A stretch of 64,000 nt of DNA, from the NCBI RefSeq assembly GCF_000092065.1, contig NC_009357.1, forward strand, positions 620,001 to 684,000. Direction: 5' to 3'. Shown here piece after piece: positions 47,391 through 57,600 of this stretch. This stretch comes from Ostreococcus lucimarinus CCE9901 (lineage: Eukaryota; Chlorophyta; Mamiellophyceae; Mamiellales; Bathycoccaceae). The translations under genes were made by a program, and so were the position numbers. Position 1 is the stretch's first letter, and every line of letters starts with the position of its first letter. The notes under the pieces were generated by a model. That model searched no databases and was not told the DNA's origin. It saw only the letters and a list, made by a program, of their open reading frames with translations.

Positions 47391-48986
47391 ATGTCCGCAT
47401 CCTCCCGCAAGCGTAAACCCGACGCCGCGACGCTCCTAGAGACTCGCACGGACGCCGCCCGCATCGTCAGCGCGCTCCTCGCCGCCGCATCCCGACGCCA
47501 ACGCGGCTCGAGCATCAAATCGCTCACGCTCGCCGCGAACGTTCAACACAAACGCGCGACGCACGCGGTGACGTGTGAGACGATAAAACGCGTTAAAATA
47601 ATCAAACGTCTGTTTGCGGAATGTGCCGATGCGTCGGGCGCGCTCGAAGCGCTAGCGAGCGATGCGAGAACGGTGTCCAAAGGGAAAGACGGGGACGACG
47701 CGTGGAGAGCGCGAGGCGAGGCGTACGTGTACGCGTACGATTTGATGTTTGGTGATTCCAGACAGTTGGATCGATGGCGAGGGAACGATGGGGGGTGTGA
47801 TGTCGTGCGAGGTAATGCGGTAGCGTTGAAAGAAGCGCTCGAACGCGCGATGGCGCGAGAAGGGGTGAAGACGGTGAAGGAATTCGAGGACAAGAGCGTC
47901 GCGAGCGCGGCGCGGTATTCGCGCACGGCGAGGGTGAATACGCTGAAAACGACGGTGGATGAAGCGATGGAGGCGTTTCGAGAGGATGGATACGAGTGCG
48001 CGGTGGATTCTTTGATCGATACGCTGTTGGTTTTTCCCGCGGGGACGGATTTGCACGCGCACAAACTCGTAAAGACGGGCGCGGTGGTTTTGCAAGGACG
48101 GGCGAGTTGCTTACCGGCCGTTGCGTTAGCGCCCGAACGCGGGTGGGCGTGCATTGACGGTTGTGCCGCGCCTGGGAATAAGACGACGCAGTTGGCGGCG
48201 TTGGTCGGGCGTGAGGGTGGAGTGTACGCATTCGACGCCGACGCGAGACGATTGAAGCGATTGAAGGAGAACGCGGCGACGACGGGGAGTCAAGGGATTA
48301 TTCGAGCAAAGTGCCAAGACTTTCTCACGGTGGATCCAGGTAACACCGTGTACGCAAGCGTGCGAGCGCTGTTACTCGATCCATCGTGCTCGGGGTCGGG
48401 AACGGAGGTCAATCGCGGAGATATCATGCTCCGCGACGCCTTAGATGAAGACGACGTGGAAGAAATCGACGCCGAAGCCGACGCCGACGAAGAGCGCGTC
48501 GACAAGCTCGCTGCGTTTCAAAAGTCAGTATTAAAACACGCGTTCTGTTTCCCCGAAGTCGAGCGCGTGTCGTACAGCACATGCAGCGTGCACGAGAAGG
48601 AAAACGAAGAAGTTGTTCGCGACGTCATGGACGTTGCCGTGGAACACGGTTTTAAGCTTGCCCACGCGCTTCCAAAGTGGCATCGCAGAGGTATCGCCAT
48701 CGACGGATTGTCCACCGAGGACGCGCGATGCCTCATTCGAGCCGATCCGATCGAAGACGACATGGAGGGGTTTTTTGTCGCCATCTTTGAGCGAGACGTC
48801 GAACGCACGCGAAGCAAGGGTATTGGGTTGCCCGCTTCGAATCCGAACGCCGCCGAATCGGCGCTTCAACACAAGAAGAAGCGACCCGCCCTGGACGCTT
48901 CGACGGCGCGGCCGGTGTACGCCGCCGCGAAGTCGTCCAAGAAAAAGTCAAAGAGCGGTGGCAAACCGACGCCACTGTTCAGATGA
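47391..48986 (+). CDS. NSUN5: 25S rRNA cytosine-C5 methyltransferase NSUN5-type
   Basis: S-adenosylmethionine-dependent m5C methyltransferase of the large rRNA. 531 residues from the ATG at 47391. Motif I is IDGCAAPGNKTTQLAALV (about 255-272). The two catalytic cysteines are in DPSCSGSG (about 332) and YSTCSVHEKENE (about 396). FPAGTDLHAHKLVKTGAVVLQGRASCLPAV precedes them, as in NSUN5/RCM1. The N-terminal helical part (RIVSALLAAASRR...IKSLTL) also fits. It has a Ser/Lys-rich tail. Related NSUN members target tRNA; the NSUN5 call rests on the N-terminal and LHAHKLV text. Confidence 0.93.
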   Translation: MSASSRKRKPDAATLLETRTDAARIVSALLAAASRRQRGSSIKSLTLAANVQHKRATHAVTCETIKRVKIIKRLFAECADASGALEALASDARTVSKGKDGDDAWRARGEAYVYAYDLMFGDSRQLDRWRGNDGGCDVVRGNAVALKEALERAMAREGVKTVKEFEDKSVASAARYSRTARVNTLKTTVDEAMEAFREDGYECAVDSLIDTLLVFPAGTDLHAHKLVKTGAVVLQGRASCLPAVALAPERGWACIDGCAAPGNKTTQLAALVGREGGVYAFDADARRLKRLKENAATTGSQGIIRAKCQDFLTVDPGNTVYASVRALLLDPSCSGSGTEVNRGDIMLRDALDEDDVEEIDAEADADEERVDKLAAFQKSVLKHAFCFPEVERVSYSTCSVHEKENEEVVRDVMDVAVEHGFKLAHALPKWHRRGIAIDGLSTEDARCLIRADPIEDDMEGFFVAIFERDVERTRSKGIGLPASNPNAAESALQHKKKRPALDASTARPVYAAAKSSKKKSKSGGKPTPLFR

Positions 48987-49083
48987 TTTCGGCTCGGCCG
49001 GCGCGAGAAAACTAGTATTAGGAAAGGAATATCGTTAGCATTAGAATAGCTAGATGTAGTAGTAGCGCGGCGGAAGACGTCGT

Positions 49084-49863
49084 TTAGTCTTCTTCCCAGG
49101 TCAACGCCTCCTTGACGTACTTGACGCCGAGCCCGAGCGACGTCAACGCGATGGGCGCCGCGCCCGCTTGCCAAGGCATATCCGGCGCGTACGCCACCCC
49201 ACGAGACATCAACGCCGCCGCGAGCGGAATCGAGCACACCGCGAGCAATTCGCCGTTCACAATCTTCGTGATTCGCGTCGCCAACTTTTCGCTCATCGGC
49301 TCCACTTCGCCCTTCGCCTTGGCCGCCGCGCGTCCGATAATTTTAATCGTCGGGAACAACGACGAGCTCCCCATCACGGTGAACAGCCACATCTTCACCC
49401 AGAAAATCGGTTCATGACTGTAGAACTCCCATCCTTTACCGTATTCCGTCGCTCGCAGGTACCCGGTGTACAGCACCAGCACTCCCGCGATGCCGTAGAT
49501 GGAATCCGCGACGACGAGTCGCTGTTCCTCCGCTTCGCTCATCCCAGCCTTCACCGTCCACTTCTCCGTCGTCAGCGCCCCGACGACCAAGACGAGACCC
49601 AAGTAGTGTCCGTACGCCGCGAACGCGCTCGCCACCGGGTCCACCGCGGCGTGCGCCGCGCCGGCGGCGAGCGTCGTCGCGAGCGCCGGCGTCGCCACCG
49701 CGAGCATCTTTTTCGCATCCTCGGCGCGCGTTTCGAGCGACACCGCATCGCGATCGCCGCGCGCGGGCGCGCGCGCGCGCGCGGCGACGCATCGTCGCGT
49801 CGTCGCGCGGGCGAACGACGCGCGGGGCGTCGTCTTGAGCGCGTTCGTGGATAACGAAAGCAT
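49084..49863 (-). CDS. DUF2214 chloroplast membrane protein
   Basis: 259 residues from the ATG at 49861-49863. The presequence MLSLSTNALKTTPRASF is followed by a second hydrophobic part ending AHAAVDP, an Ala-X-Ala site that suggests import to thylakoids. Four hydrophobic segments follow, with the DUF2214 pattern: GHYLGLVLVVGALTTEKW, VVADSIYGIAGVLVLYTGYLR, FYSHEPIFWVKMWLF and SSLFPTIKI. The family is found in cyanobacteria and plants; its role is unknown. It is head to head with the DUF1749 hydrolase across 191 bp. Confidence 0.82.
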   Translation of the reverse strand: MLSLSTNALKTTPRASFARATTRRCVAARARAPARGDRDAVSLETRAEDAKKMLAVATPALATTLAAGAAHAAVDPVASAFAAYGHYLGLVLVVGALTTEKWTVKAGMSEAEEQRLVVADSIYGIAGVLVLYTGYLRATEYGKGWEFYSHEPIFWVKMWLFTVMGSSSLFPTIKIIGRAAAKAKGEVEPMSEKLATRITKIVNGELLAVCSIPLAAALMSRGVAYAPDMPWQAGAAPIALTSLGLGVKYVKEALTWEED

Positions 49864-50054
49864 GGCGACGCGCGAGAGAATGACGTCGGCACGGAGTGGA
49901 TAAAGCGTCCCGCGCCTCTCCGCGACGCGCGACGCGCGCGACGACGGCGCGGACGACGGCGTCGCGCGGCGTCGCATTCGAGCGCGCGCGCGCGCGCGCG
50001 CCCGCGCGCGCGAGCGGGCGTCGACGCGGAACGCGCGCGCGTCGAGCGCGCGCG

Positions 50055-50936
50055 ATGGGAGAGCGGTACGACGCGGCGAGCGCGCGCGAGATGTACGCGG
50101 ACGGATGCGCGTCGAGCGAGGCGCGCGCGTGCGTCGTCGTCGTGCCCGGTCTCGGCGACGGGCCGGCGTCGCTGTCGTACGTCGCGCGAGGGTCGGCGTT
50201 GGAGGCGCGGTGCGCGTCGACGGCGCGCGCGCTGATTCGGTTCGAGCTGTCGACCTCGTACGAGGGCTACGGGACGCGACGGCTGCGCGACGACGCGCGC
50301 GATATCGACGCGGTGATTCGGGCGCTGCGCGTCAAGTTTCCGCTCGCGACGTCGTTCGCGTTGGTCGGGCACTCCACGGGGTGTCAATCGATATGTCACT
50401 ACCTGGCGAGCGGTTACGACTCGGCGTCGGCGGTGGATCGAATCGTGTTGCAGGCTGGCGTGAGCGATCGGGATTGGTACGACGCGGATTGCGGGCGCGA
50501 GGTGATGCGAGAGTGGGTGGCGCGCGCGCGGGAGATGGCGCCGGATGATTTGATGCCGGCGGACACGCCGGGAACGTACGGCGTCGCGACCAACGCGAGA
50601 AGGTTTCTCAGCCTCGCGAGCGCGGGAGGCGACGACGATTGGTTTTCGCTCGACATCTTCGACGGCTCGTCGGGCGAAGGGGTGGAGTCGTCGAAAATCG
50701 TGCGCAAGTTGGGCGCTGGTGCGTGCGCTCGCGTCGACGTGCGTTTGGTCGTTTCGACGGCGGATGAGTACGTGCCGTACGATAGAGACGTCGTCGTCGC
50801 GCACAACGAACGCATCCGCGACGCTTTCGCACGCGTGGCGAAGAGCGCGCGCACGCATTACATCGAGGCGAACCACGATTTGAGCGACATGGCCGAGAAA
50901 GACGCGCCCGGTTTCGTCGATTTCGTCTTGTCATAG
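50055..50936 (+). CDS. Alpha/beta hydrolase, DUF1749 family
   Basis: 293 residues from the ATG at 50055. Oxyanion region VVVPGLGDG (about 35) and nucleophile elbow LVGHSTGCQSICHYL with the catalytic Ser near residue 116. The acid and His appear in VVSTADEYVPYD and YIEANHDLSDM. This order fits DUF1749, a fungal and plant family without a firm substrate. Upstream of 50055 the frame is open to 49896 but is pure CG-rich Arg/Ala, so I excluded it. Confidence 0.85.
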   Translation: MGERYDAASAREMYADGCASSEARACVVVVPGLGDGPASLSYVARGSALEARCASTARALIRFELSTSYEGYGTRRLRDDARDIDAVIRALRVKFPLATSFALVGHSTGCQSICHYLASGYDSASAVDRIVLQAGVSDRDWYDADCGREVMREWVARAREMAPDDLMPADTPGTYGVATNARRFLSLASAGGDDDWFSLDIFDGSSGEGVESSKIVRKLGAGACARVDVRLVVSTADEYVPYDRDVVVAHNERIRDAFARVAKSARTHYIEANHDLSDMAEKDAPGFVDFVLS

Positions 50937-50997
50937 AAAGAATAGCGGCTAGATTTGCTAGTGTACAATATGTTTCTGTGCGGTTCAATTTCTCTGT

Positions 50998-51789
50998 TCA
51001 GCGCCGTCTTGCTGGCGCTTTCTTTTTATCTTTCGCCTTGCCCAAGCCCAAGCCGAAGAGCGCTTCCGCCTCTTTCTCCTTCGCTTCTTCGCGTTCGCGC
51101 GCGCGGCGCTCATCCTCTGTTTCTTCTCGCTCGTAAACGCTCGCGGCGTACGCCTGCGGCGCACCCCGTTTCTTCGGCGACTTAATCTTCGCGTTCGCGT
51201 TCAATCCCACGACGAACTGCTTCCTAAACGATTTGAAATTCGTCTTAGATTCCGGCGACGACGCCTTCGTCTCCGCGACGGCGACGCGAGGCGCGAAACC
51301 AATCGTCACCGTCTCCGCCTCCCCCAAAACCTCCACGCCCCTGCGTTCGCGACTTCGCATCATCTCCCCCCCATCATCCGTCACCAACACCGGCGCGATC
51401 GCATCGTCATCCGGTTCCGTCGCGCTCCCTTCGTCCGGCTCCGTCGCGCTCGCGTCGTCCTCCTCGAACCGCGCTCGCACGTACGTCCCCCCCCTCCCCA
51501 CCGCGATCTCCACCGCGCCGTCCTCTCGCGACATCACGCGCGTCCACTCGCTCGAGACCGCTCTCCCGCCCTCGCGCGCGCGCGTGCCGTGCGTCGAGCC
51601 CAGGTCTCGACACTCCAACGCGTGCCCGACTGTTCGAAATTCGCAGTGCCGCCTCGACGTCGTCGCGTCGCCCTCGCCCGTGCGAAGCGTCGCGCTCGCG
51701 TGCCGCCCGACGACGACGACGCCGTCCCGCGCGTTTTTCGCGCACGTCGCGCGCGACCGTCCGTCCGCCGTCTCGACGACGAACGGCAT
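50998..51789 (-). CDS. FHA domain protein resembling a minimal Nibrin
   Basis: 263 residues, ATG at 51787-51789. The FHA domain covers about 1-105, with VVGRHASATL, SRRHCEF and DLGSTHGT, the pThr-binding pattern. No BRCT pair follows. The C-terminal part has NFKSFRKQF, close to the Mre11-binding motif of NBS1 (NFKKFKK), then a Lys/Arg/Glu helix and EKEAEALFG, which recalls the acidic ATM-binding end of NBS1. The last residues are basic. A Nibrin assignment is inference; other FHA proteins are possible. It is convergent with the DUF1749 gene, 61 bp apart. Confidence 0.75.
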   Translation of the reverse strand: MPFVVETADGRSRATCAKNARDGVVVVGRHASATLRTGEGDATTSRRHCEFRTVGHALECRDLGSTHGTRAREGGRAVSSEWTRVMSREDGAVEIAVGRGGTYVRARFEEDDASATEPDEGSATEPDDDAIAPVLVTDDGGEMMRSRERRGVEVLGEAETVTIGFAPRVAVAETKASSPESKTNFKSFRKQFVVGLNANAKIKSPKKRGAPQAYAASVYEREETEDERRAREREEAKEKEAEALFGLGLGKAKDKKKAPARRR

Positions 51790-51906
51790 CGTCGATCGCG
51801 CCTCGATGTGACGCCGGGCGCTCGCGAGCGCGCGCCTTTTCTCCTCGCGCTCGAGCCCTTCGTCGCCGCGCGCGGGCGCGCGCGGCCGCCGACCGTCGCG
51901 CGTCGC

Positions 51907-52202
51907 TCACCGCTCGTCGTGCACGATGTGCGCGCCCCCGCGCAGGGCGTCGAAGAGCTCGAGCGCGGCCCGAACCGCGTTCCCGGACGTTCTCGACGTG
52001 CTCGTCGCATCCATCTCGCCGCCCGCGCGCAGCGCGTCGACGCCGTCGGCGTCGATCGTCGCGCCGTCGGCGTCGAGGGAGGTGTTCACGAGGTCGGCGT
52101 AGGCCGCGGCGGCCTGCTCCTCGGCGGTGAGCTCGAGGCCGGCGCCGGGGGAGAAGCCCGCGCGCGCGGACGCGCGCGCGTTCGCGAGCGCGGACGTCAG
52201 CG

Positions 52203-52238
<36 letters not shown>

Positions 52239-52326
52239 GCGCGCGCGAGACGCGCGAGACGCGCGAGCGTCGGCGCGGCGTCGGCGCGGCGACGGCCGAG
52301 GCGTCGACGCGCGACGCGCGCATCAT
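51907..52326 (-). CDS. Small chloroplast-targeted orphan
   Basis: 139 residues from the ATG at 52324-52326 (a second ATG follows at once). The first 40 residues, MMRASRVDASAVAAPTPRRR, fit a transit peptide, ended by a (Ala-Asp)n run encoded by a GTCGGC repeat. The mature part has LELTAEEQAAAAYADLVNTSL and NAVRAALELFDALRGG, two likely helices. I do not recognise the family. It is head to head with the gene at 52343, 16 bp between ATGs. Confidence 0.62.
52206..52236. repeat. (GTCGGC)n hexanucleotide repeat
   Basis: About five copies. On the minus strand it encodes the (Ala-Asp)n run in the small chloroplast-targeted orphan. Confidence 0.8.
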
Positions 52327-52342
52327 TGGGAGTCGCGCGCCG

Positions 52343-52852
52343 ATGAATGACGACGACGCGCGCGAGCGGCCGCCGCCGGGCGGCTCCGACGCGGACGACG
52401 ACGACGACGAGCGCGATGCGGCGCGACGCGCGGCGCGCGCCGAGGCGGCGCGCGCGAGCGGCGTCGCGCGAGCGCTGCGACGGCGACGGAAGACGGTGGG
52501 CGGCGGGACGTCGAGCGTCGGGCGACGGAAATCGTCGTTCGACGACGCGCGCGACGCGCGGGGACGGACGAACGGGAGCGCGCGGGCGCGGGCGACGCGC
52601 TCGTTCGAGAGCGACGCCGAGGACGAGGGCGCGCGATGGGGAGACGGGGACGGGGACGCGTCGAGAAAGTACGCGTTGGAGACGCGGTTGCGAAAGATGC
52701 GCGCGCTGCCGAAAGGATCGAGGTACGCGAAGCAGCAGTGCGAGTTGATCGAGAAGGCGTTGGATATTTTAGCGAGAGGAAAGCGGCGGGGGGCGCGAAG
52801 CGCGGAGGAAGAGGACGAACTCGCGGGGTTGTTAAAAGCCGTGAAGCTTTGA
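52343..52852 (+). CDS. Small acidic/basic protein with C-terminal helical domain
   Basis: 169 residues from the ATG at 52343. The N-terminal 100 residues are disordered, with DADDDDDERD and Arg-rich stretches. The last 65 residues look folded: SRKYALETRLRKMRALPKGSRYAKQQC, then LIEKALDILARG and EEEDELAGLLKAVKL. Such a Leu/Lys-rich helical end appears in unnamed plant proteins I recall only vaguely. Function unknown. The frame is open upstream to 52127, but an ATG there would overlap the divergent neighbour. Confidence 0.62.
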   Translation: MNDDDARERPPPGGSDADDDDDERDAARRAARAEAARASGVARALRRRRKTVGGGTSSVGRRKSSFDDARDARGRTNGSARARATRSFESDAEDEGARWGDGDGDASRKYALETRLRKMRALPKGSRYAKQQCELIEKALDILARGKRRGARSAEEEDELAGLLKAVKL

Positions 52853-53023
52853 CGGAACTTTGACGGAGGGGGCGCCCGGGCGCGCATAGCGATCATAGAA
52901 GCGGTAGGACAGTACGAATATCTTTGTAGTATGTATCGGGCACGCCGAACGCCGAAGGCGGCGCCTGTTTGCTTTGCAAAATTCACTAATATTACACTTT
53001 TCGTCGGTCGCCGAACTTGAACT

Positions 53024-54541
53024 TTACGTTTGGTAAATTCGACTCGCGTCGCTCAAGATGCGCTTCTTGCGGATGCGGAACGCGATGGCTGTGGCCATGT
53101 TCCCACTCGCCGATTTCAATTGTTCGGCGTCTTCTTCGAGGGTGGTGGGGTATTCCGCTAATCGCGCCGAGACGGCGGCTTGGATGGCGTCCGCGGCGCG
53201 CTTTTCGGGCGCGCCCCCTCCGAGTTTAAACCCGTCTACCCCGTTTGCCTTGGCGAATTCTTCCGGAGTCGCGAGAACGGCTCTGAGCGCCCACAGAAGC
53301 TTGTCTTCGGCGGTTCCGTCCGAGATGAAATTCGCATTCCAGAGCGCTTCGTCGAGTTCGGGATGCGTGCGCTTGAGTGTGGCAAGACGCTTCGAGTCGG
53401 CACCGAGCGCACGCTTCATCGGCTCGTGATTGGCCTGCAAAAATGGTAGAAATCCCTCAAACCGATAGACGTCCGCGACGTTGTCGGAATCGACGAATCC
53501 GTAGCGTGTGATCAACTCGTCGTTGTTCAACACGCCGTACGAGATGAACACTTCTTCGCCAGTCTTATATTCTCTCGGCGAACGTAACACGAACGCACCG
53601 CCGCTAAACTCAAACTCCGTCTTGAGCATCGTTTTATGATTCAACGCGTCGATGAGCGGCATGAGCACGTATGCTGTCTTGCTATCGCGATCGCTGTTGC
53701 TCGTCGAATCAAAAACCGTCAACGCCAAGACGGCGAACACGGCCAACCATCGACCCTCCGCCGACGGTGCCGTCATGAAAGTCGCGAAGCACATCCCCAC
53801 CGCGAGTGAGCGCGGTAGTAATTTCGCGCGCAGCTTCGCGTCATCCACCAGTCGTCCACTAAATACGCGCGAGCGCACGTTATCAAGCGCCCAAACGATG
53901 CGCTCATCCGACAAGGACGCCAAAGCCCCGCCTTTGGCCGCGTGTTTCCTCACCAGTCTAATCGCCTCCGCGTTCTCATCGCGCTGTTCCCGCGCAATCT
54001 TCTCCCCAATCGGGTACTGCAACGCTCGCACTTCGTCCTCGGAGTACGACCCGATCAAATTGAACGTCTCCGGAAGTTGCTTCAAGTACGCCGCGAACGC
54101 GCTCTCCGCCCCCAACGCGTATTCACGTAACAACACCAGCGCCACTCGAAGCGCCCATTTCTCCTCCCCGGCTGCGTTCCAAAGTTCGTCGCTCATGAAG
54201 TCTTCGTGCGGATTCTCTTGTCCTTCGAGCACGACGAGCGCGGCGCCGCGCGGGAGCGTCACCAGCGCCTCGTCCACTTTGATGTTCTTCTTCGCCACCA
54301 CCCCGCGCGTGGTTTCAGCCGCGTCCGCGGCGCCGCCGACGTATGAAATCTCTAGCGAATCACCCTTGACGTCTCTGGCGGCGAGCCATTCGGCGTAGAC
54401 CTCGGCGTCGGCGCGAGAGGCGGCGGCGGCGACTCTTCGGGGCTGAGGTTGGGCGAGGACGGCGCGGCGGATGGTGACGCGCGCGCGCGCGGAAGCGGTC
54501 GACGGCGCGCAGACAGTCGTTCGCGTGACAACCGCACGCAT
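53024..54541 (-). CDS. SET domain lysine methyltransferase, Rubisco LSMT-like
   Basis: 505 residues from the ATG at 54539-54541. Residues 1-40 (MRAVVTRTTVCAPSTASARARVT) are a transit peptide. The SET region has GVVAKKNIKVDEALVTLPRG, MPLIDALNHK and GEEVFISYGVLNNDELITRYGFVD, the plant Rubisco/aldolase LSMT pattern, followed by the substrate-binding helical C-terminus. A hydrophobic stretch (LAVFAVLALTVF) sits inside the SET insert, where family members have a helix. The target, Rubisco, aldolase or another plastid protein, cannot be read from sequence. Confidence 0.88.
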   Translation of the reverse strand: MRAVVTRTTVCAPSTASARARVTIRRAVLAQPQPRRVAAAASRADAEVYAEWLAARDVKGDSLEISYVGGAADAAETTRGVVAKKNIKVDEALVTLPRGAALVVLEGQENPHEDFMSDELWNAAGEEKWALRVALVLLREYALGAESAFAAYLKQLPETFNLIGSYSEDEVRALQYPIGEKIAREQRDENAEAIRLVRKHAAKGGALASLSDERIVWALDNVRSRVFSGRLVDDAKLRAKLLPRSLAVGMCFATFMTAPSAEGRWLAVFAVLALTVFDSTSNSDRDSKTAYVLMPLIDALNHKTMLKTEFEFSGGAFVLRSPREYKTGEEVFISYGVLNNDELITRYGFVDSDNVADVYRFEGFLPFLQANHEPMKRALGADSKRLATLKRTHPELDEALWNANFISDGTAEDKLLWALRAVLATPEEFAKANGVDGFKLGGGAPEKRAADAIQAAVSARLAEYPTTLEEDAEQLKSASGNMATAIAFRIRKKRILSDASRIYQT

Positions 54542-54698
54542 TCCGACAGTTTCTCGCGCGCGGTTCGGCGCTGGACGCGCTTCCGGTTGTGCGGACGGGG
54601 CTGCCGCGCGACCCGCGTCGTAGCCGACGCGAGCGTTTCGCTAACGCTGATGTTTTACACACAATTTTGCTACGATTCGCTTTGATGCGCACGATGAA

Positions 54699-57600
54699 CT
54701 ATTTCCATACTTTCACACTCATGTCTCGGCTGGCAGAGATGAGCATTTTGCCGGCAGCGCCTGATACCGCGGCGAGCGCGACGACGGCGTCGCGATGACA
54801 GTCGTGACGCTCGTGCGCGGCGCCCTGAGAGATGTTCTTGCGCGAACTTTCGGGGACTGGAGCGGGATACTCTTGCTGAATCACCACACCGCTCACAGAC
54901 TTTTCGGCAAACTTTGGTCGAGGGCCGGAAATTTTGCCGGAGACGATACGCGATTTGTTTGCGTCGCCGGGGTGCCAGACGCGGATGCACGCGTCGGTGC
55001 TTCCAGAAATGATTGCTCCGTTAGGGAGCGCGAGCAACGTCCGCACGCCCGGTGGTCGCGAAGACATAGACATCAACTCATCTGCGCGCAAGTCTTCGTT
55101 GAAATTTCCGTACGCCTTGTTGACGAGCGTTGAAGAGTGAATGAGCGCGCTCTGCGATTGCGGCACCATCCGTAATCGGCCATTCGCCTCCATAGCGATG
55201 GGTTGCGCTCGTGCCTCTGCATCGAGTGCTGCGCCTTGTCCACGTAAAACGCGTAAGATGCGTCGACATCCACCATCAGCAATATCCCACAACGCGACCT
55301 CGTCGTGACCGGCACTACACCACACCAGCGGACGCGTCACGGCCCCTGGAGAACTGCGTGACGTCGGAGCGATCGCCATAGCTTCAATACCAGCTCCTCG
55401 CGACGGATGATTCCATTCTTGAACACAAGTTTGGAAGCGCATGTCGAGTAAATTGATCGAACCACTCGCAGTTCCGATGACGAGCCAAGATGCCGCGCCG
55501 CTAGTATCGAGCGCGAGCGACGAAGCCACGCCAATCTTTGGATTGAGCGGCATCCTAAAGGCGTCGCGCGGCGAACGATAATCCCAACCGTACACGGCGC
55601 CAGTCTGAGTGATGTAGCACCCCATATGCTCACTGAGTGATGCAACAGCGTTGACGGCACCTTCCTCTTTGTTCACGTGCCGAATCTCTGCCGCACCCGT
55701 GTACTTATCTGGTACTGGTCGTTCATGCGGAGATTTTCCCGCATCCTTCGTCGCGTACTCGACGCGCCACGCGTGCACGGTGCCATTGTCACTTCCACTG
55801 ACGATGTGCGAATTTGAAGTGCTCGCGACGGATGTAATTCTACCTCCCTGGGACGCATAAGTCAAACGAGATTGAAAGGAAACATCCTTTTCAATTCTGC
55901 GTGTATCCCAAATCTTACAGCTTCCGTCCTCACTCCCCGTCACGAAGAAAACTTCCTCGCGGTCCACTGCGATTGACGTGACCGTTCCTCGATGTTCTAA
56001 AAGATGCGCGACAAGGATACCGCGTGGCGTCCATGAATCATCGCCTGCATTCGTTGATACGTTCGTTTCCATGTCAGGTGGACCATTCGGTTTGAATCTA
56101 TTCGCTCCAATGTCAAAGCGACGGACAGCGGCGGACAACGTTTCCACTACTGATGAACTAGTGGTGTCCACGAGCAAGGCATCGTTTTCTGTATCTTCTC
56201 GAAGAAAGATCGCCTGTGCATCTTGAGGCAAGATGAGAGATCTCTTTGGTCCGAAAATCGTCGTCCAGGCATCGTTATTATTCACGTTCACAAATTCTTC
56301 CGCTTCGACATCCTCCACGATGCTTGGTGGTTCGCTCGACTTGAAGCGAGGCGAATTGTTACCTCCAGTACTCTCTACGCTCAAGCGCGTTTGGCGAGCA
56401 TTCGCGAGCACTTTGATGTACGGTGACATCGCTTTAATGCTCGGAAATTCGGCCTCTGCGTTATACGCCGCGATTGCCGTCTCATCATTCACATTTTGAA
56501 AGCTTTGTCCGTCCAGCGGTCTGTCCATCCGCGCACTCACGGCGGCGTACACTGCCGCCGTGCGCATGCCCGTGGCCGTATTCACCGCAGATTCAAACGC
56601 ACTTCGCGTCGGAGGAGGGTACAGACACATCGCCAGAACTTCAGGTTCGTTCAAAAATTCCGGAGTTAAGCTCAGAAGCTTGAATCGGCTCGGATCAGAC
56701 TTGTCCAAAAAAGGCTTCACGATCGGTACCAAAAATGTAAAGGCATCCACGGGCCCCAAGCTCTTCGCCGCTGTAGAAAAAAACTCTTGCGCCGCGTTAC
56801 GCACCACGGCTGAAGGATGGCACAACAAATGGCTCGCAGTCTTTGCGACATTTATGGTCGCTTGTTTACCAACTTGAATCATTTTACTTCGTTCGAGGTC
56901 GGAATCCATGGGCGACACGAGCGTCGACATGCACCGCAACGCATTAGCAATGACTGAGTCTTGTACGTCGATGAGGCAACGATCGATGCACGGTACCAAA
57001 ACGAGCTCGCACGACGCTCGACCGATGAACTTTCCAACACCTGCAATGTACTTGAAGAACGCACATCGTAGCTGCGGAGACTGCGCGTTGAGGCACGTAA
57101 TCATGAGTGGCATAAGAAAGTCTTTCGTGTCATCTCGTCCAAAGAAATGCGCCAAGTGCGTTGAATTTGCTAGCATCTCCTCCCAAGTCGCAGTATCGGC
57201 GTCACCAGTCTTACCACCCATCAAATTGTACAGAATATTCTGCACTGTTGTCCTAGCTACCGTTAATTCATCGTCGAAACTAATCGGATCACCTCCCTGC
57301 CCCGAATTCGCCGCTGCATACTGCAAAAACGCGAGACTCAAACGCGCGAGCTGCGCTAACACGCTCGCCAAAGTCACGCGAACCAAGCGCTCGGGGTCTC
57401 CAGCGGCGTTGCTCACCATTGGCCAGATATATTCTGGAAACACGCCAAAATCACTTTGCGGGATATCTTCCACGAAGCGTAAGATTTCAGCGATGGCGCG
57501 CAACGCCGCAGCTCGGACGGATGCCGCTCTATCTTGCAACATAGATGCGCAATATGGCAACATTTGCTGAAGAATGCAATGATCCGTCGCCATCGGACTT

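Noticed and set aside
49572-50876. 434-codon open frame on the minus strand
   Set aside because: Antisense of DUF1749; mirrored Arg-rich sequence.
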